From Saccharopolyspora hirsuta (GTDB taxonomy: Bacteria > Actinomycetota > Actinomycetes > Mycobacteriales > Pseudonocardiaceae), in contig NZ_VWPH01000003.1 of the NCBI RefSeq assembly GCF_008630535.1, forward strand, positions 434,001-498,000: a stretch of 64,000 bases of DNA, in the 5' to 3' direction. Numbering within the stretch: position 1 is the first letter of the stretch; the number at the start of each line of letters is the position of its first letter. The position numbers and the translations under genes were made by a program. This document shows, in pieces, positions 25,133 to 34,437 of the stretch. The notes under the pieces were generated by a model that did no database searches, was not told the origin of the DNA, and saw only the letters and a list, made by a program, of their open reading frames with translations.

Positions 25133-25558
25133 ATGAGCGAAGCCGAAGAGGTCCGGGCGACTCGCACGCTGGCCCGTTCCGCCGCGAGCATCAAGGAATT
25201 GCGCCGAGCGGTGGAGTCGAACGACCTGCGCTTGGACCCGGCCGCGGGTGAGCAGATCCGCACCGCCCTGGAAGACCAGATGTCCACAGTGGATGGTTGG
25301 CTGTCCCGCGCGAGCGGCCTCACCGCGAACGCGCCGCTGGGGCAGAACCCGGTCGGCCAGGCGATGGCGGCGAAGTTCGCCTCCCGCGCCGAGGGCGGCG
25401 AGAACTCCTTCAGCGACGTGCTGACGAAGTACCGCGCGGTCCTCGAGGAAGCGCGCGACGCCATCAACGCCGCCATGCGCACCTACGAGCAGGCCGACGA
25501 GCGCGCCGCGGACGACTTCCGGAAGATCGCCGACGACGCGTTCCGGAACCGCGCGTGA
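25133..25558 (+). CDS. small helical protein with YxxxD motif, putative type VII substrate
   Basis: The 141-residue product is almost entirely helical. Near its C-terminus it carries YEQAD within RTYEQADERAADDF, matching the YxxxD/E export signal of mycobacterial ESX substrates. There is no WxG turn of classical WXG100 form (the nearest is DGWLSRASG). It is the first gene of the cluster leading to the PPE-like, EspG-like and RHS genes. ATG at 25133 was preferred over GTG at 25118 because a GGGGGAG stretch precedes it. A role as partner or secreted subunit is inference. Confidence 0.75.
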   Translation: MSEAEEVRATRTLARSAASIKELRRAVESNDLRLDPAAGEQIRTALEDQMSTVDGWLSRASGLTANAPLGQNPVGQAMAAKFASRAEGGENSFSDVLTKYRAVLEEARDAINAAMRTYEQADERAADDFRKIADDAFRNRA

Positions 25559-25613
25559 TGGGTCGGGCGTCGCTGGGGTGCGACCGCCGCGGTCGAGGGG
25601 ATGAAGGGCGGAG

Positions 25614-27239
25614 ATGACCCAGCCGATGAGCAGTCCGGAACAACCGGACATCGTGCTGACCGAAACGCAGAACTGGGCCTCGCGCAGCCACGAAGAGCTC
25701 TACGCGGCGGTGCACACCGACAACGATCCCGGTCGGGTGGGGCAGCTGTCCGACGAGTGGAACCTGCTGAGCCGCGACATCGGCGAAGCCGCGCAGCGCA
25801 TGGCCGAGAAGGTGCGCGGCACCGAGAGCGGTTGGCAGGGCCAGGCCGCGGACGCGGCGCGCGCCGCGATCCAGGAGCTGGCCGACTGGAACCTCGAGGC
25901 CGGTGACACGGCCGGTGCTCTGGCGGCTCGGATCTCCGCGCAGGGCCGGGTGATGGAGGTCGCCAAGGCGGAGATGCCCGAGCCCGTCAAGGGCGGCGAG
26001 GTGCTGACCGCCGCGCTGATGAGCAGCTACGCCAGCAACGACCTGGAGAGCTTCGCCAGGGCCACCAACGACCTGCAGGCCCACCAGGCGAAGGCCACCT
26101 CCGCGCACGAGCTCGCGGTGCAGGTCATGACCAACATGGAGGCCCAGTCCCGCACCATCGACGCGGAGACGCCCCGCTTCACGCCGCCGCCGAACCCGGT
26201 GGAGGAGCAGCGGATGCTGCAGGCCCGGGTCGCGCCGGAGAGCCTCACCCCGCAGCAGCAGGGGACGCCGGTGGCGGACGCGGCGCCCGCCGGAGCGCCC
26301 GGTGCGCCGGACGGGGAGACGCCGGGCGGCATGCCGCCGGGGGCCACGAACCCGGCTGCTGCCGGTGTCCCGGACGCGCCGGTGCAGGGCGGACCTGGCG
26401 GTCCCGGTGCTCCCGGCGGACCTGGTGGGATCGACGGGCCGACGAAGGCGATGCCGATGCCCAAGCTGGACGGCGGTCCCGGTGGTGTCGGCGGGTCCGG
26501 TGGTCCCGGTGGGATCGACGGGCCGACCAAGGCGATGCCGATGCCGAAGATCTCCCCGGCGCAGAACGTGCCGCCGCTCGGTGATTACAACCCCAGCAGC
26601 ACCAACCCGCAGAGCACGAGTCCCCAGGGCACGAGCCCGCAGAGCTTCAAGCCGCCGCCCCTCCCGGGCGGCCCGGGTGGTGGCGATCACCTGTACCAGC
26701 CGCGGCCGTTCCAGGGCCCGGACGGCATGCCCTACGGCGGACCCGGTCCGCGGCAGCCCGGCAACAACCGTCCCGGCAACGGCGACCGCAACGGCTGGCA
26801 GGGCCAGATCCCGCCGATCCCCGGCGGTGGCCCCGTCGGCGGCGGTCCCGGCCCGACCGGCCCCGGTGGCGGCGGCGCCGGCGGGTTCCGCGGTGGTCCG
26901 GGTGCGGTTCCCGGCCTGGGCGCCGGTGGTGGCGTCGGCGGTGGTGCCGGTGGCAGCTCGTCCAACCTCGCCCCCGGTGGCACCTCGGGTACCGGGCGTC
27001 CGGGTGAAGCCGGGTTCGGCCCCCGGGGCGCGGGCGGTGCGCCCGGCCAGCCCGGTGCCGCCGGTGCGGCCGGGATGGGTGCCGGGCCGATGGGTGCCCA
27101 GCGCGGCCGCGGCGAGGACGACCGGGAGCGCAACGTGAAGTACGTCCAGGGCGGTCCCGTCGTGGAGGTGCCCGGCGCCGACCTGCCGCCGCCGGTGATC
27201 GGTGAGGGCAAGCGGAAGAAGCGGCAGGACCAGGGATGA
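25614..27239 (+). CDS. PPE-like protein with Gly/Pro-rich C-terminus
   Basis: The N-terminal 175 residues are helical and carry the WXG turn in SGWQGQAADAARAAI, as in PPE-type ESX proteins. Residues 190-541 form a low-complexity Pro/Gly/Gln-rich tail containing two near-identical blocks GGIDGPTKAMPMPK. The tail ends with a short conserved-looking segment VPGADLPPPVIGEGKRKKR. Compared with mycobacterial PPE proteins, the N-terminal PPE motif itself is absent. The stop overlaps the EspG-like start (ATGATGA), implying tight co-expression of substrate and chaperone. Confidence 0.8.
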   Translation: MTQPMSSPEQPDIVLTETQNWASRSHEELYAAVHTDNDPGRVGQLSDEWNLLSRDIGEAAQRMAEKVRGTESGWQGQAADAARAAIQELADWNLEAGDTAGALAARISAQGRVMEVAKAEMPEPVKGGEVLTAALMSSYASNDLESFARATNDLQAHQAKATSAHELAVQVMTNMEAQSRTIDAETPRFTPPPNPVEEQRMLQARVAPESLTPQQQGTPVADAAPAGAPGAPDGETPGGMPPGATNPAAAGVPDAPVQGGPGGPGAPGGPGGIDGPTKAMPMPKLDGGPGGVGGSGGPGGIDGPTKAMPMPKISPAQNVPPLGDYNPSSTNPQSTSPQGTSPQSFKPPPLPGGPGGGDHLYQPRPFQGPDGMPYGGPGPRQPGNNRPGNGDRNGWQGQIPPIPGGGPVGGGPGPTGPGGGGAGGFRGGPGAVPGLGAGGGVGGGAGGSSSNLAPGGTSGTGRPGEAGFGPRGAGGAPGQPGAAGAAGMGAGPMGAQRGRGEDDRERNVKYVQGGPVVEVPGADLPPPVIGEGKRKKRQDQG

Positions 27240-27997
27240 TGACGACGACAGCGCCGAACTTCGTGCTGACCGCCGCCGAGTTCGACCTCGTCACCGGAGC
27301 TCTCGGCCTCGGGCGCCCGCAGTTCCCGCTGCAGGTGCCCAGCCTGGGCCGGACGATGGAGGAGCGCGCCGACCTGGCCGCCGACGCGTTCCGCGCGCTG
27401 GCCGGGCGGGGCCTGGCGAAGGGCGACGAGCTCGACGAGGACCTCGCGGCGATGCTCCGGCTGCTGGTGGACCACGTCACCTCGGTGGACGTGGTCGGCT
27501 ACGTCGGGCAGCCGGTGCAGGCCCTGGCGGCGGCCACCCGCCGCTCCGGGGTGCTGGCCCAGCTGTCCGGGGACCAGCTGACGCTGACCGAGATCCGCCC
27601 CACCGCGCTGGCGCTGTCCGCGGTGAGCGTGCTGCCGCCCGGCGAACCCGGCACCAAGCGCTCGCTGTCGCTGCCCAAGGAGCAGCTGACCAGCGCGCTC
27701 GAAGAGGACGAGGACGACCCGTTCGGCGGGGACTACGACGACGAGACCGCGCTGGTCCGGGCGGGGCTGTCCGGACCGGACGCCGCGGCGCTGGCCGAGC
27801 TGGCCGAAACCCGCGTCGGCGGCGGGCAGTTCGGCGTGACGCACCGGTCGGTGCGGTCCTCGACGCTGGTCACCTGGTTCGACACCAACGAGGGCCGGTA
27901 CCTGATGGTCAGCGAGGACTCCTGGCTGAGCATCGCCCCGGCCGACAACCGCCGCATCGAGCACCGCCTGGCCGAAGTCCTGGCGAAGCTCGACTGA
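27236..27997 (+). CDS. EspG-family type VII secretion chaperone
   Basis: This 253-residue protein matches the EspG layout: an N-terminal FVLTAAEFDLVTGALGL strand-helix, a central beta sheet (VDVVGYVGQPVQALAAATRRSGVLA), an acidic linker EEDEDDPFGGDYDDE, and a final VRSSTLVTWFDTNEGRYLMV strand pair. EspG binds PPE tips in the cytosol and keeps PE-PPE pairs soluble for ESX export. Its coupling to the PPE-like gene supports that role. No EccC ATPase is present in the window, so the secretion machinery must be encoded elsewhere. Confidence 0.82.
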   Translation: MMTTTAPNFVLTAAEFDLVTGALGLGRPQFPLQVPSLGRTMEERADLAADAFRALAGRGLAKGDELDEDLAAMLRLLVDHVTSVDVVGYVGQPVQALAAATRRSGVLAQLSGDQLTLTEIRPTALALSAVSVLPPGEPGTKRSLSLPKEQLTSALEEDEDDPFGGDYDDETALVRAGLSGPDAAALAELAETRVGGGQFGVTHRSVRSSTLVTWFDTNEGRYLMVSEDSWLSIAPADNRRIEHRLAEVLAKLD

Positions 27998-28017
27998 CGA
28001 GCCGGAGGGGAACCACC

Positions 28018-28632
28018 ATGACGTTCCAGGTCGAAGCCGAGGACCTGACCGCGCACGCCAGCCACCTGGAAGCCCTGACCGACCGGGTGGACACCGCGAT
28101 CTCCGCCGCTGAGCAGGCGATGTCGGACGACGCCTACGGCCTCTTGTGCTCCTTCCTCCCGCCCATCATCAGCCCGATGGAGCAGGAGGGGATGGACGCG
28201 CTCAAGGCCGTCAAGGAGGGCATCACCACCACGGCGGAGAACGTGCGCCAGACGGCCAAGGAGTACCAGGAGACCGACCAGGCGGGTGCGGACAACTTCA
28301 GCCAGTTCGACGACGCCGTCCGGGTCAAGGAGTCGGCCGTCGCGCTGCGCGGTGTGGTCCCCGCTGCGGGCCCGGCCGGGGGGACTGCCCCGGTGGGCTT
28401 CTCGTCCGGTTCGGATGCGCCGACTGGGTTCAGCGCGCCGTCCGGCCGGATCGCCCCAGAGGGGCCGGAGATGACCGACACGGTGCGCACCTCGGTGTCG
28501 GGCTCTCCGGCGCAGCAGGGGACTCCGATGTACAGCGAGCCGATGCGGCCGACACAGCAGGGCACGCCCGCTTACAGCGAGCCGGTGGAGCCGCTGCGTC
28601 CCGCGAGTTACCGCGACGACACGTCGGTCTAG
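28018..28632 (+). CDS. EspC-like/WXG100-type secreted protein
   Basis: The 204-residue protein begins with a two-helix ESX domain (FQVEAEDLTAHASHLEALTD to KEYQETDQAGADNF) with a YxxxD signal (YQETD) after the second helix, as in EspC. The remaining 95 residues are a low-complexity Ala/Pro/Ser/Gly-rich tail with repeated QQGTPxYSEP motifs. A GGAGGGG site lies 7 nt before the ATG. It follows the EspG-like gene by 20 bp and likely travels through the same apparatus as the PPE-like protein. Confidence 0.8.
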   Translation: MTFQVEAEDLTAHASHLEALTDRVDTAISAAEQAMSDDAYGLLCSFLPPIISPMEQEGMDALKAVKEGITTTAENVRQTAKEYQETDQAGADNFSQFDDAVRVKESAVALRGVVPAAGPAGGTAPVGFSSGSDAPTGFSAPSGRIAPEGPEMTDTVRTSVSGSPAQQGTPMYSEPMRPTQQGTPAYSEPVEPLRPASYRDDTSV

Positions 28633-28714
28633 GAGCGGCGCGAGCCGCTGGTGGTGCACCGCCGTCCGGAGTCCGGGGCGGATCGCAGACGAAGAGTTCT
28701 TGGGAGGTTGTGCA

Positions 28715-29317
28715 ATGCCGGGCGAGAGCCGAGGCGGGTTCGCTGCGATCGGGGCCGACCCGGAGGAGGCGGAGCGGCGGATCCAGGAGTGGGCGAAGAG
28801 CTTCGAGGAGAAGGCCCAGCGCTACCAGGCGATGCAGGCCGAGACCGAGCAGCTGCGGCTCACCGCGGCCAGCCCGGACGGCCGCATCAAGGTGACGGTC
28901 CGCGCCGACGGCAGCGTGACGGACCTGGAGTTCACCGACAAGGTCCGCTCGATGCAGCCGAGCGAGCTGGCCGCGCAGATCCTGTCCACGATGCACCGCG
29001 CGCAGTCCGACATCGCGAACAAGGTCGGCGAGACGATGTCCGCCCACCTCGGCGACGAGGACCTGGAAACCCGCACGATGATGCTGGACAACCTCCGCCA
29101 GCGCTTCCCCGAGCAGCCCGCGGACGAACCGGCCGAACCCGAGGTCTCCTCCACGTGGGACGGACCGGCCGACGACGAGGAGCCGACCCCGCCCCCGCCG
29201 CCGCCCGCCCCGCCGGTCGCGGGCCCGAACCCGCCCGCGGCACCGAAGAAGCGCCCGGCCTTCGAGGACGAGGACGACGACGACTTCGGCCCCGACTTCG
29301 ACCCGTTGCGCGACTGA
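28715..29317 (+). CDS. YbaB/EbfC-family nucleoid-associated-like protein
   Basis: The 200-residue product has an N-terminal coiled coil (PEEAERRIQEWAKSFEEKAQ) followed by the YbaB core strand set (DGRIKVTVRADGSVTDLEFT and a long helix). It ends in an acidic, proline-rich tail. YbaB proteins bind DNA as dimers, but variants within actinobacterial ESX-like loci are usually embedded between WXG100 and toxin genes and may play a structural or adaptor role. ATG at 28715 has GGGAGG 7 nt upstream; TTG at 28700 is less likely. It lies directly upstream of the RHS toxin gene. Confidence 0.85.
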   Translation: MPGESRGGFAAIGADPEEAERRIQEWAKSFEEKAQRYQAMQAETEQLRLTAASPDGRIKVTVRADGSVTDLEFTDKVRSMQPSELAAQILSTMHRAQSDIANKVGETMSAHLGDEDLETRTMMLDNLRQRFPEQPADEPAEPEVSSTWDGPADDEEPTPPPPPPAPPVAGPNPPAAPKKRPAFEDEDDDDFGPDFDPLRD

Positions 29318-29341
29318 TTCCCGACCCCCAGGAGCTCTGAA

Positions 29342-32300
29342 GTGACGAACCCGCTGGTCGCCGAGCGGAAGGATTCGACGCAGTCGTTCAGCGGCGTGCC
29401 GATCCTGGAATCGGTCAACGACACCAAGCAGGCCATCGAGTCCGGCGACTGGGCATCCGGGGTGATGGGTGCGGTGGGCACCGGCCTGGATGCGCTGACC
29501 ATGGCGATGGACCCGTTCGGGTCCATCATCGCCGCGGGCGTCGGCTGGTTGATGGAGCACGTGGGGCCGCTGTCGGACGCGCTGGACGCGCTGACCGGCG
29601 ACGCCGACCAGATCAAGGCGCACTCGGAGACGTGGAGCAACGTCGCCAAGGAGCTGGGCGAGGTCAACACCGAGATGGCCAACCTGGTCAGCGGCGACGT
29701 CGCCGGGTGGACCGGGGAAGCCGCGGACGCCTACCGGCGGCGCAGCGAGGACACCGGGAAGCTCATCGAGGCCGCCCAGAAGGCCGCTGAGGGCGCCTCG
29801 AACGGCATCAGCACCGCGGGCGAGGTCGTCGCCGCGGTCCGCACGCTGGTCCGCGACATCATCGCCGAACTCGTCGGCCGGTTGATCTCGTGGGCGCTGC
29901 AGGTCCTGGCGACGCTGGGCATCGCGATGGCCTGGGTGGTCCCGCAGGTGGTGGCGGCGGTGGCCAAGACGGTGGCCAAGATCGCCGACCTGACCACCAA
30001 GCTGGTCAAGGCGATGAAGGCGCTCTCGCCGCTGGTGAAGAAGCTGGGCGATTCGTTCGGCGACGCGAAGAAGGCCCTGGACAAGATCAAGAACGACAAG
30101 GGCGGCAGCGCGCCGAAGCCGGACAGCCCGGCCCCGACCCGCTCGGCGGGCAACGACGGTCCGGGCCACACGGGCGGCTCCGGTGATGTCCCCGCCCCGA
30201 CCCGCTCGGCGGGCAACGACGGTCCGGGCCACACGGGCGGCTCCGGTGATGTCCCCGCCCCGACCCGCTCGCAGGGCAATGACGGTCCGGCTTCGACGTC
30301 GTCGACGTCCCACGACGGCCCCAACGCCAAGCCCGACGGCCCCAACGCCAAGTCCCCCGACGGCGGTCCGACGCCGGGCAGCGGTCCCGCGACGACCACG
30401 CCGTCCGGCAACACGCCGAGCTCCAGCAACAAGCCGGGCAACCCCAGGGACCGCTCGATCCCGGCGGACGGCCTGTGCACCGGCGGCACGGAGCCGGTGG
30501 ACCTGGCCACCGGCCACGTGGTGATGACCGAGACGGACCTGGAGATCCTCGGACCGCTGAACCTGGTCCTGGAGCGGATGCACGTCTCCTCGTACCGGGC
30601 CGGGCGGTGGTTCGGCCCGACCTGGAGCTCGACGCTCGACCAGCGGCTGGAGATCGACGACGAGCACGTCTGCTACTTCTCCGCGGACGGGATGATCCTG
30701 GTCTACCCGCTGCCGACGACGGACTCCCCGGTGCTGCCGATCGACGGCCCGCGCTGGCCGTTGACCCTGGGCGAGGACGGCTACACCCTCGCCGAACCGA
30801 CCCAGCAGCTGCACTTCGGCAAGCCGTCCAAGCGGCACAGCGTTCTCCCGCTGCTGCGGATCGAGGACGGTGATGGCCGCCGGATCGACATCGAGCACAC
30901 CCCCTACGGCCCGCCGAAGGAGTTGCGCCACTCCGACGGCTACCACGTGGCGATCGACAGCGAACAGGGCAAGCCCACTGCGGTCCGGGTGCTGGACGAC
31001 CAGCGCGGGCTCGACGTGCTGGTCGTGCGGTACGGCTACGACGCGCGCGGGCGGTTGACCGAGGTCGTCAACTCCTCCGGCATCCCGCTGCGGTTCGACT
31101 ACGACGACGCGGACCGGCTGACCGGGTGGCAGGACCGCAACGGGTCCTGGTTCCGCTACATCTACGACGAGCACGGCCGCTGCATCCGCACCGTGGGCGA
31201 CAAGGGCTTCTTCGACGCCACGATCTCCTACGACGGGAGGACGACCCGGCACACCAACTCGCTCGGCGGGGTCGCCGAGTACACGTTCAACGACGCCAAG
31301 CAGCTCGTGCGCGAGGTCGATCAGCTGGGCGGCGTCACGGTTTCGGAGTGGGACCGCTACGACCGGTTGCTGTCCCGCACCGACCCGCTCGGCCGCACCA
31401 CCAGCTACGAGTACGACGTGCACGAGCGCCCCAGCGCGATCACCCGGCCGGACGGCAGCGTCGTCGAGCTGTTCTGGGACGGGGGCTCGATCGGGTCGAT
31501 CGCGGTGCACGACGGCGAGCGGACCTGGACCCGCAGCTACGCGCCGGGAGAGCGACCGGACCCGTTCGGCGGGAAGGTCGGCGCGGCGCCGGACTTCAGC
31601 CTCGACGTGCTGGGGTCCGGACCCGTCGGCGGTGCTGGTGCCGCGGCACCGGATTCCGCACCGGAACCACCTCGCGATCTGTTCGGGCGGGTGACGGAGC
31701 GGACCACTGCTGGTGGCGCGCGGATCCGGCACGGCTGGACGATCGAGGGCCTGCCGTCCTGGCAGGTGGACGCGCGGGGCGGCAGGCAGCAGTGGCGCTA
31801 CGACCCCGAGGGCAACCAGATCGCCCGCACCGACGAGCTGGGCGGCGTTTCGACCAGCGAGTACGGGCCGTTCGAGGTGGTGACCGCCGAGGTCGATCCG
31901 ACCGGGGCGCGCACGGTGCGCGATTTCGACACCGAGCGGAACCTGCTGTCGGTCACCAACCCGCAGGGGCAGACCTGGCACTACACCTACGACCTCGCGG
32001 GACGCGTGGTCGAGGAGCGCGACTTCGACGGTCGCGTGCTGCAGTACGCCTACGACGCGGCGGGGCAGCTGGTGCGCTCGGTCAACGGGGTCGGTGAGGT
32101 GACCGAGTACGTCCACGACCTGCTCGGGAACCTGGTCGAGTGGCGGGCGCCGTCGGGTGTCACCAGCTACGCCTACTCCCCGGTCGGCAACTTGGTCCGT
32201 GCGGAGACCGCAGACGCGGTGCTCACGCGGGAATGGGACGACCAGGGCCGGATCACCGCCGAGACCACCAACGGCCGCACGGTCACCTTCACCTACGACG

Positions 32301-34417
32301 ACGAGAACGGCACGCGCTCCCGCACCACACCGTCCGGTGTGGACAGCGTGTGGGCCTTCGACGACAGCGGTGCCGCTCGCGCCCTGTCCATCGACGCGCA
32401 CGCGATGAGCTTCGAGTACGACGAAGCAGGCCGCGAAGTCCGGCGATCGGTGGACGGCTCGGTGTCGTTGGACCAGTCCTACGAGGGCGAGCTGCTCGTT
32501 TCGCAAACCGTCACCGGAGGGGCGGGGCACCGCGTCGTCCAGCGCCGGTTCGAGCACCGCGCGGACGGCCACCTGGTCGGCGCGGCGGACAACATCTTCG
32601 GACAAGCCCGATTCCAGCTCGACCCGGCGGGCCGGGTCGTCGAGGTGATCACTCCGGACCGGCGGGAGCGCTACCGGTACGACGGGATGGGCAACGTCAT
32701 CGCCTCCGAAGGGCTTCCCCACGCCGAGGCCGGGCCGCGCCGCTACCGCGGCAACACGCTGGTCGCGGCCGGGTCGGTCGGCTACGAGTACGATCCGCAG
32801 GGGCGGTTGGTGCTCCGGTCCGTCCAGCCGGGCCGGAGCTGGCGCTACGAATGGGATTCCTACGACCGGCTGATCGGGATCACGACTCCGGACGGCGCGG
32901 TCTGGCGCTACCGGTACGACCCGCTCGGCCGTCGGATCGCCAAGCAGCGGGTGGCTCCGGGACCGAACGGTCCCGCGGTGGCGGAGCAGGTCGACTTCGT
33001 CTGGGACGGCGGCGCGCTGATCGAGCAGATCCACACCGATGCCCGGGGGAATCGGTCGGTGACCACGTGGGAGCACCACCCCGACGCCGATGCCGTGGTG
33101 GCGCAGCTCGAACGCAGCGGTGCGGCGGAGCGGTTCCACTCGGTCGTCACCGACGCGGTCGGCAAGCCGACGGACCTGGTCGCCGCGGACGGCACGCTCG
33201 CCTGGCGCGACCGCACCAGCCTGTGGGGCGGCGTGCTGCCCGGCCCGACGCCGACGGCCACGATCCCGCTGCGCTTCCCCGGTCAGTACGCGGACGCGGA
33301 AACCGGTCTGAACTACAACGTCTACCGGTACTACGACCCGGCAACCGGCCGTTACCTCAGCCAGGACCCGCTCGGCCTCGCCCCGGCGCCGAACCCGGTG
33401 GCCTACGTCGGGAACCCGCACCGGGAGGCCGACCCGCTCGGCCTGACGACCGGGCGCAAGCACGGCGGCGGCTCGGACGCGCCCGCGCCGACGGGCTCGA
33501 CCGGCAGCCAGGCGTCGAACGTCAAGGACGGGGAATCCGGCAAGCCCGCGCAGGACAAGCCCGACGACAAGGGGAAGGCCGAACCCCCGAAGCAGGAGCC
33601 CTACAAGCCGCCGGCCGCCGACAAGCCGACGGACAAGCCGCTCGACTACTCCGGCACGCCGGCGAAGGACCCCGGGAAGGCACCGGAGCACAAGCCGGAC
33701 GGGCCTCCCGACGACCGCAGGCGCGGCGCCCACGTGGAGACGCTGTCGGAAGATCGGGTCACGCGCAACGAGAAGGGGCTCATCACCCACGTCAAGGACT
33801 CGGAGGGCAAGCCCGTCCCCGTCAAGGAGTACGTCCAGAAGCTCTCGGAGCAGCGCGCAGAAGCGATCGCACCCGGTACCGGGAGGCGGGAAGGACCGTG
33901 CTCGGCGGTCGCGATCGACCTGCGCACCGGAACGATCATCGAAGGCGTCAACGGGCGTCCCAACGACGTGCTGAAGCCGGAGGACATCCACCCGGTCCTG
34001 CGCAAGAACTTCGAGGACCTCGGCCACTGGCAGTACCCGGTGAAGGAATCCGACACCACCATCGCCAAGGGGCGCGACGGGAAGGACGCCGTCTTCGACG
34101 GGCGAGCGCACCACGACACGCCGCAGCGCCATGCCGAGGTCAAGGCCACCAACGAGTTGCTCTGGGAGCGCGAACGCCTGGCACGTGAGACGGGTGGGGC
34201 GCCGCCGACCAGGGAATCCCTCGAGGAGATGCGGTTCGATCCGCGCTGGATCAGGGACGGCGGCAACATGGCCATCGGCAAGGAGGCGCCTGCCTGCGCG
34301 AACTGCGACACCGTGCTGCGCGGCGTGCCCAGCTACACGGGTCGCTTCTCCTACAACCCGAACGACTACCGATACCCTGACAGCAAGCATTCGGTCGAAA
34401 CAGACAGCGGCCTGTGA
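29342..34417 (+). CDS. WXG-headed RHS polymorphic toxin with YwqJ-like deaminase tip
   Basis: The 1,691-residue protein has several parts in order. A WXG100-like helical head has WTGEAADAY near residue 122. A hydrophobic stretch spans about 170-215. A linker carries 21-residue tandem repeats (about 262-316). A DUF6531-type RHS opener (DGLCTGGTEPVDLATGHV) starts near 376. Many YD repeats build the shell, and the RHS core PGQYADAETGLNYNVYRYYD ends in RYLSQDPLGL (about 1310-1345). After a Lys/Pro-rich linker comes a toxin domain (about 1460-1691) with a zinc-dependent deaminase signature: His1597-Ala-Glu1599 and Cys1652-Ala-Asn-Cys1655, preceded by GPCSAVAIDLRTGTIIEG. This matches the YwqJ-like deaminase family, predicted to act on nucleic acid. 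GTG at 29342 has GGAG 7 nt upstream. Export by a type VII route is inferred from the head and neighbours. Confidence 0.9.
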   Translation: MTNPLVAERKDSTQSFSGVPILESVNDTKQAIESGDWASGVMGAVGTGLDALTMAMDPFGSIIAAGVGWLMEHVGPLSDALDALTGDADQIKAHSETWSNVAKELGEVNTEMANLVSGDVAGWTGEAADAYRRRSEDTGKLIEAAQKAAEGASNGISTAGEVVAAVRTLVRDIIAELVGRLISWALQVLATLGIAMAWVVPQVVAAVAKTVAKIADLTTKLVKAMKALSPLVKKLGDSFGDAKKALDKIKNDKGGSAPKPDSPAPTRSAGNDGPGHTGGSGDVPAPTRSAGNDGPGHTGGSGDVPAPTRSQGNDGPASTSSTSHDGPNAKPDGPNAKSPDGGPTPGSGPATTTPSGNTPSSSNKPGNPRDRSIPADGLCTGGTEPVDLATGHVVMTETDLEILGPLNLVLERMHVSSYRAGRWFGPTWSSTLDQRLEIDDEHVCYFSADGMILVYPLPTTDSPVLPIDGPRWPLTLGEDGYTLAEPTQQLHFGKPSKRHSVLPLLRIEDGDGRRIDIEHTPYGPPKELRHSDGYHVAIDSEQGKPTAVRVLDDQRGLDVLVVRYGYDARGRLTEVVNSSGIPLRFDYDDADRLTGWQDRNGSWFRYIYDEHGRCIRTVGDKGFFDATISYDGRTTRHTNSLGGVAEYTFNDAKQLVREVDQLGGVTVSEWDRYDRLLSRTDPLGRTTSYEYDVHERPSAITRPDGSVVELFWDGGSIGSIAVHDGERTWTRSYAPGERPDPFGGKVGAAPDFSLDVLGSGPVGGAGAAAPDSAPEPPRDLFGRVTERTTAGGARIRHGWTIEGLPSWQVDARGGRQQWRYDPEGNQIARTDELGGVSTSEYGPFEVVTAEVDPTGARTVRDFDTERNLLSVTNPQGQTWHYTYDLAGRVVEERDFDGRVLQYAYDAAGQLVRSVNGVGEVTEYVHDLLGNLVEWRAPSGVTSYAYSPVGNLVRAETADAVLTREWDDQGRITAETTNGRTVTFTYDDENGTRSRTTPSGVDSVWAFDDSGAARALSIDAHAMSFEYDEAGREVRRSVDGSVSLDQSYEGELLVSQTVTGGAGHRVVQRRFEHRADGHLVGAADNIFGQARFQLDPAGRVVEVITPDRRERYRYDGMGNVIASEGLPHAEAGPRRYRGNTLVAAGSVGYEYDPQGRLVLRSVQPGRSWRYEWDSYDRLIGITTPDGAVWRYRYDPLGRRIAKQRVAPGPNGPAVAEQVDFVWDGGALIEQIHTDARGNRSVTTWEHHPDADAVVAQLERSGAAERFHSVVTDAVGKPTDLVAADGTLAWRDRTSLWGGVLPGPTPTATIPLRFPGQYADAETGLNYNVYRYYDPATGRYLSQDPLGLAPAPNPVAYVGNPHREADPLGLTTGRKHGGGSDAPAPTGSTGSQASNVKDGESGKPAQDKPDDKGKAEPPKQEPYKPPAADKPTDKPLDYSGTPAKDPGKAPEHKPDGPPDDRRRGAHVETLSEDRVTRNEKGLITHVKDSEGKPVPVKEYVQKLSEQRAEAIAPGTGRREGPCSAVAIDLRTGTIIEGVNGRPNDVLKPEDIHPVLRKNFEDLGHWQYPVKESDTTIAKGRDGKDAVFDGRAHHDTPQRHAEVKATNELLWERERLARETGGAPPTRESLEEMRFDPRWIRDGGNMAIGKEAPACANCDTVLRGVPSYTGRFSYNPNDYRYPDSKHSVETDSGL
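30126..30290 (+). repeat. 63-bp tandem repeats inside the RHS gene
   Basis: Two nearly identical 63-bp units and a partial third encode PAPTRSAGNDGPGHTGGSGD-type 21-residue repeats. The near-identity suggests recent expansion of the flexible linker between the export head and the RHS shell. Confidence 0.85.
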
Positions 34418-34437
34418 GAGCGACGACGAGGGCACTG

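Noticed and set aside
30183..30524. + frame within RHS linker
   Set aside because: Alternative frame of the tandem-repeat region, low-complexity Arg/Pro.
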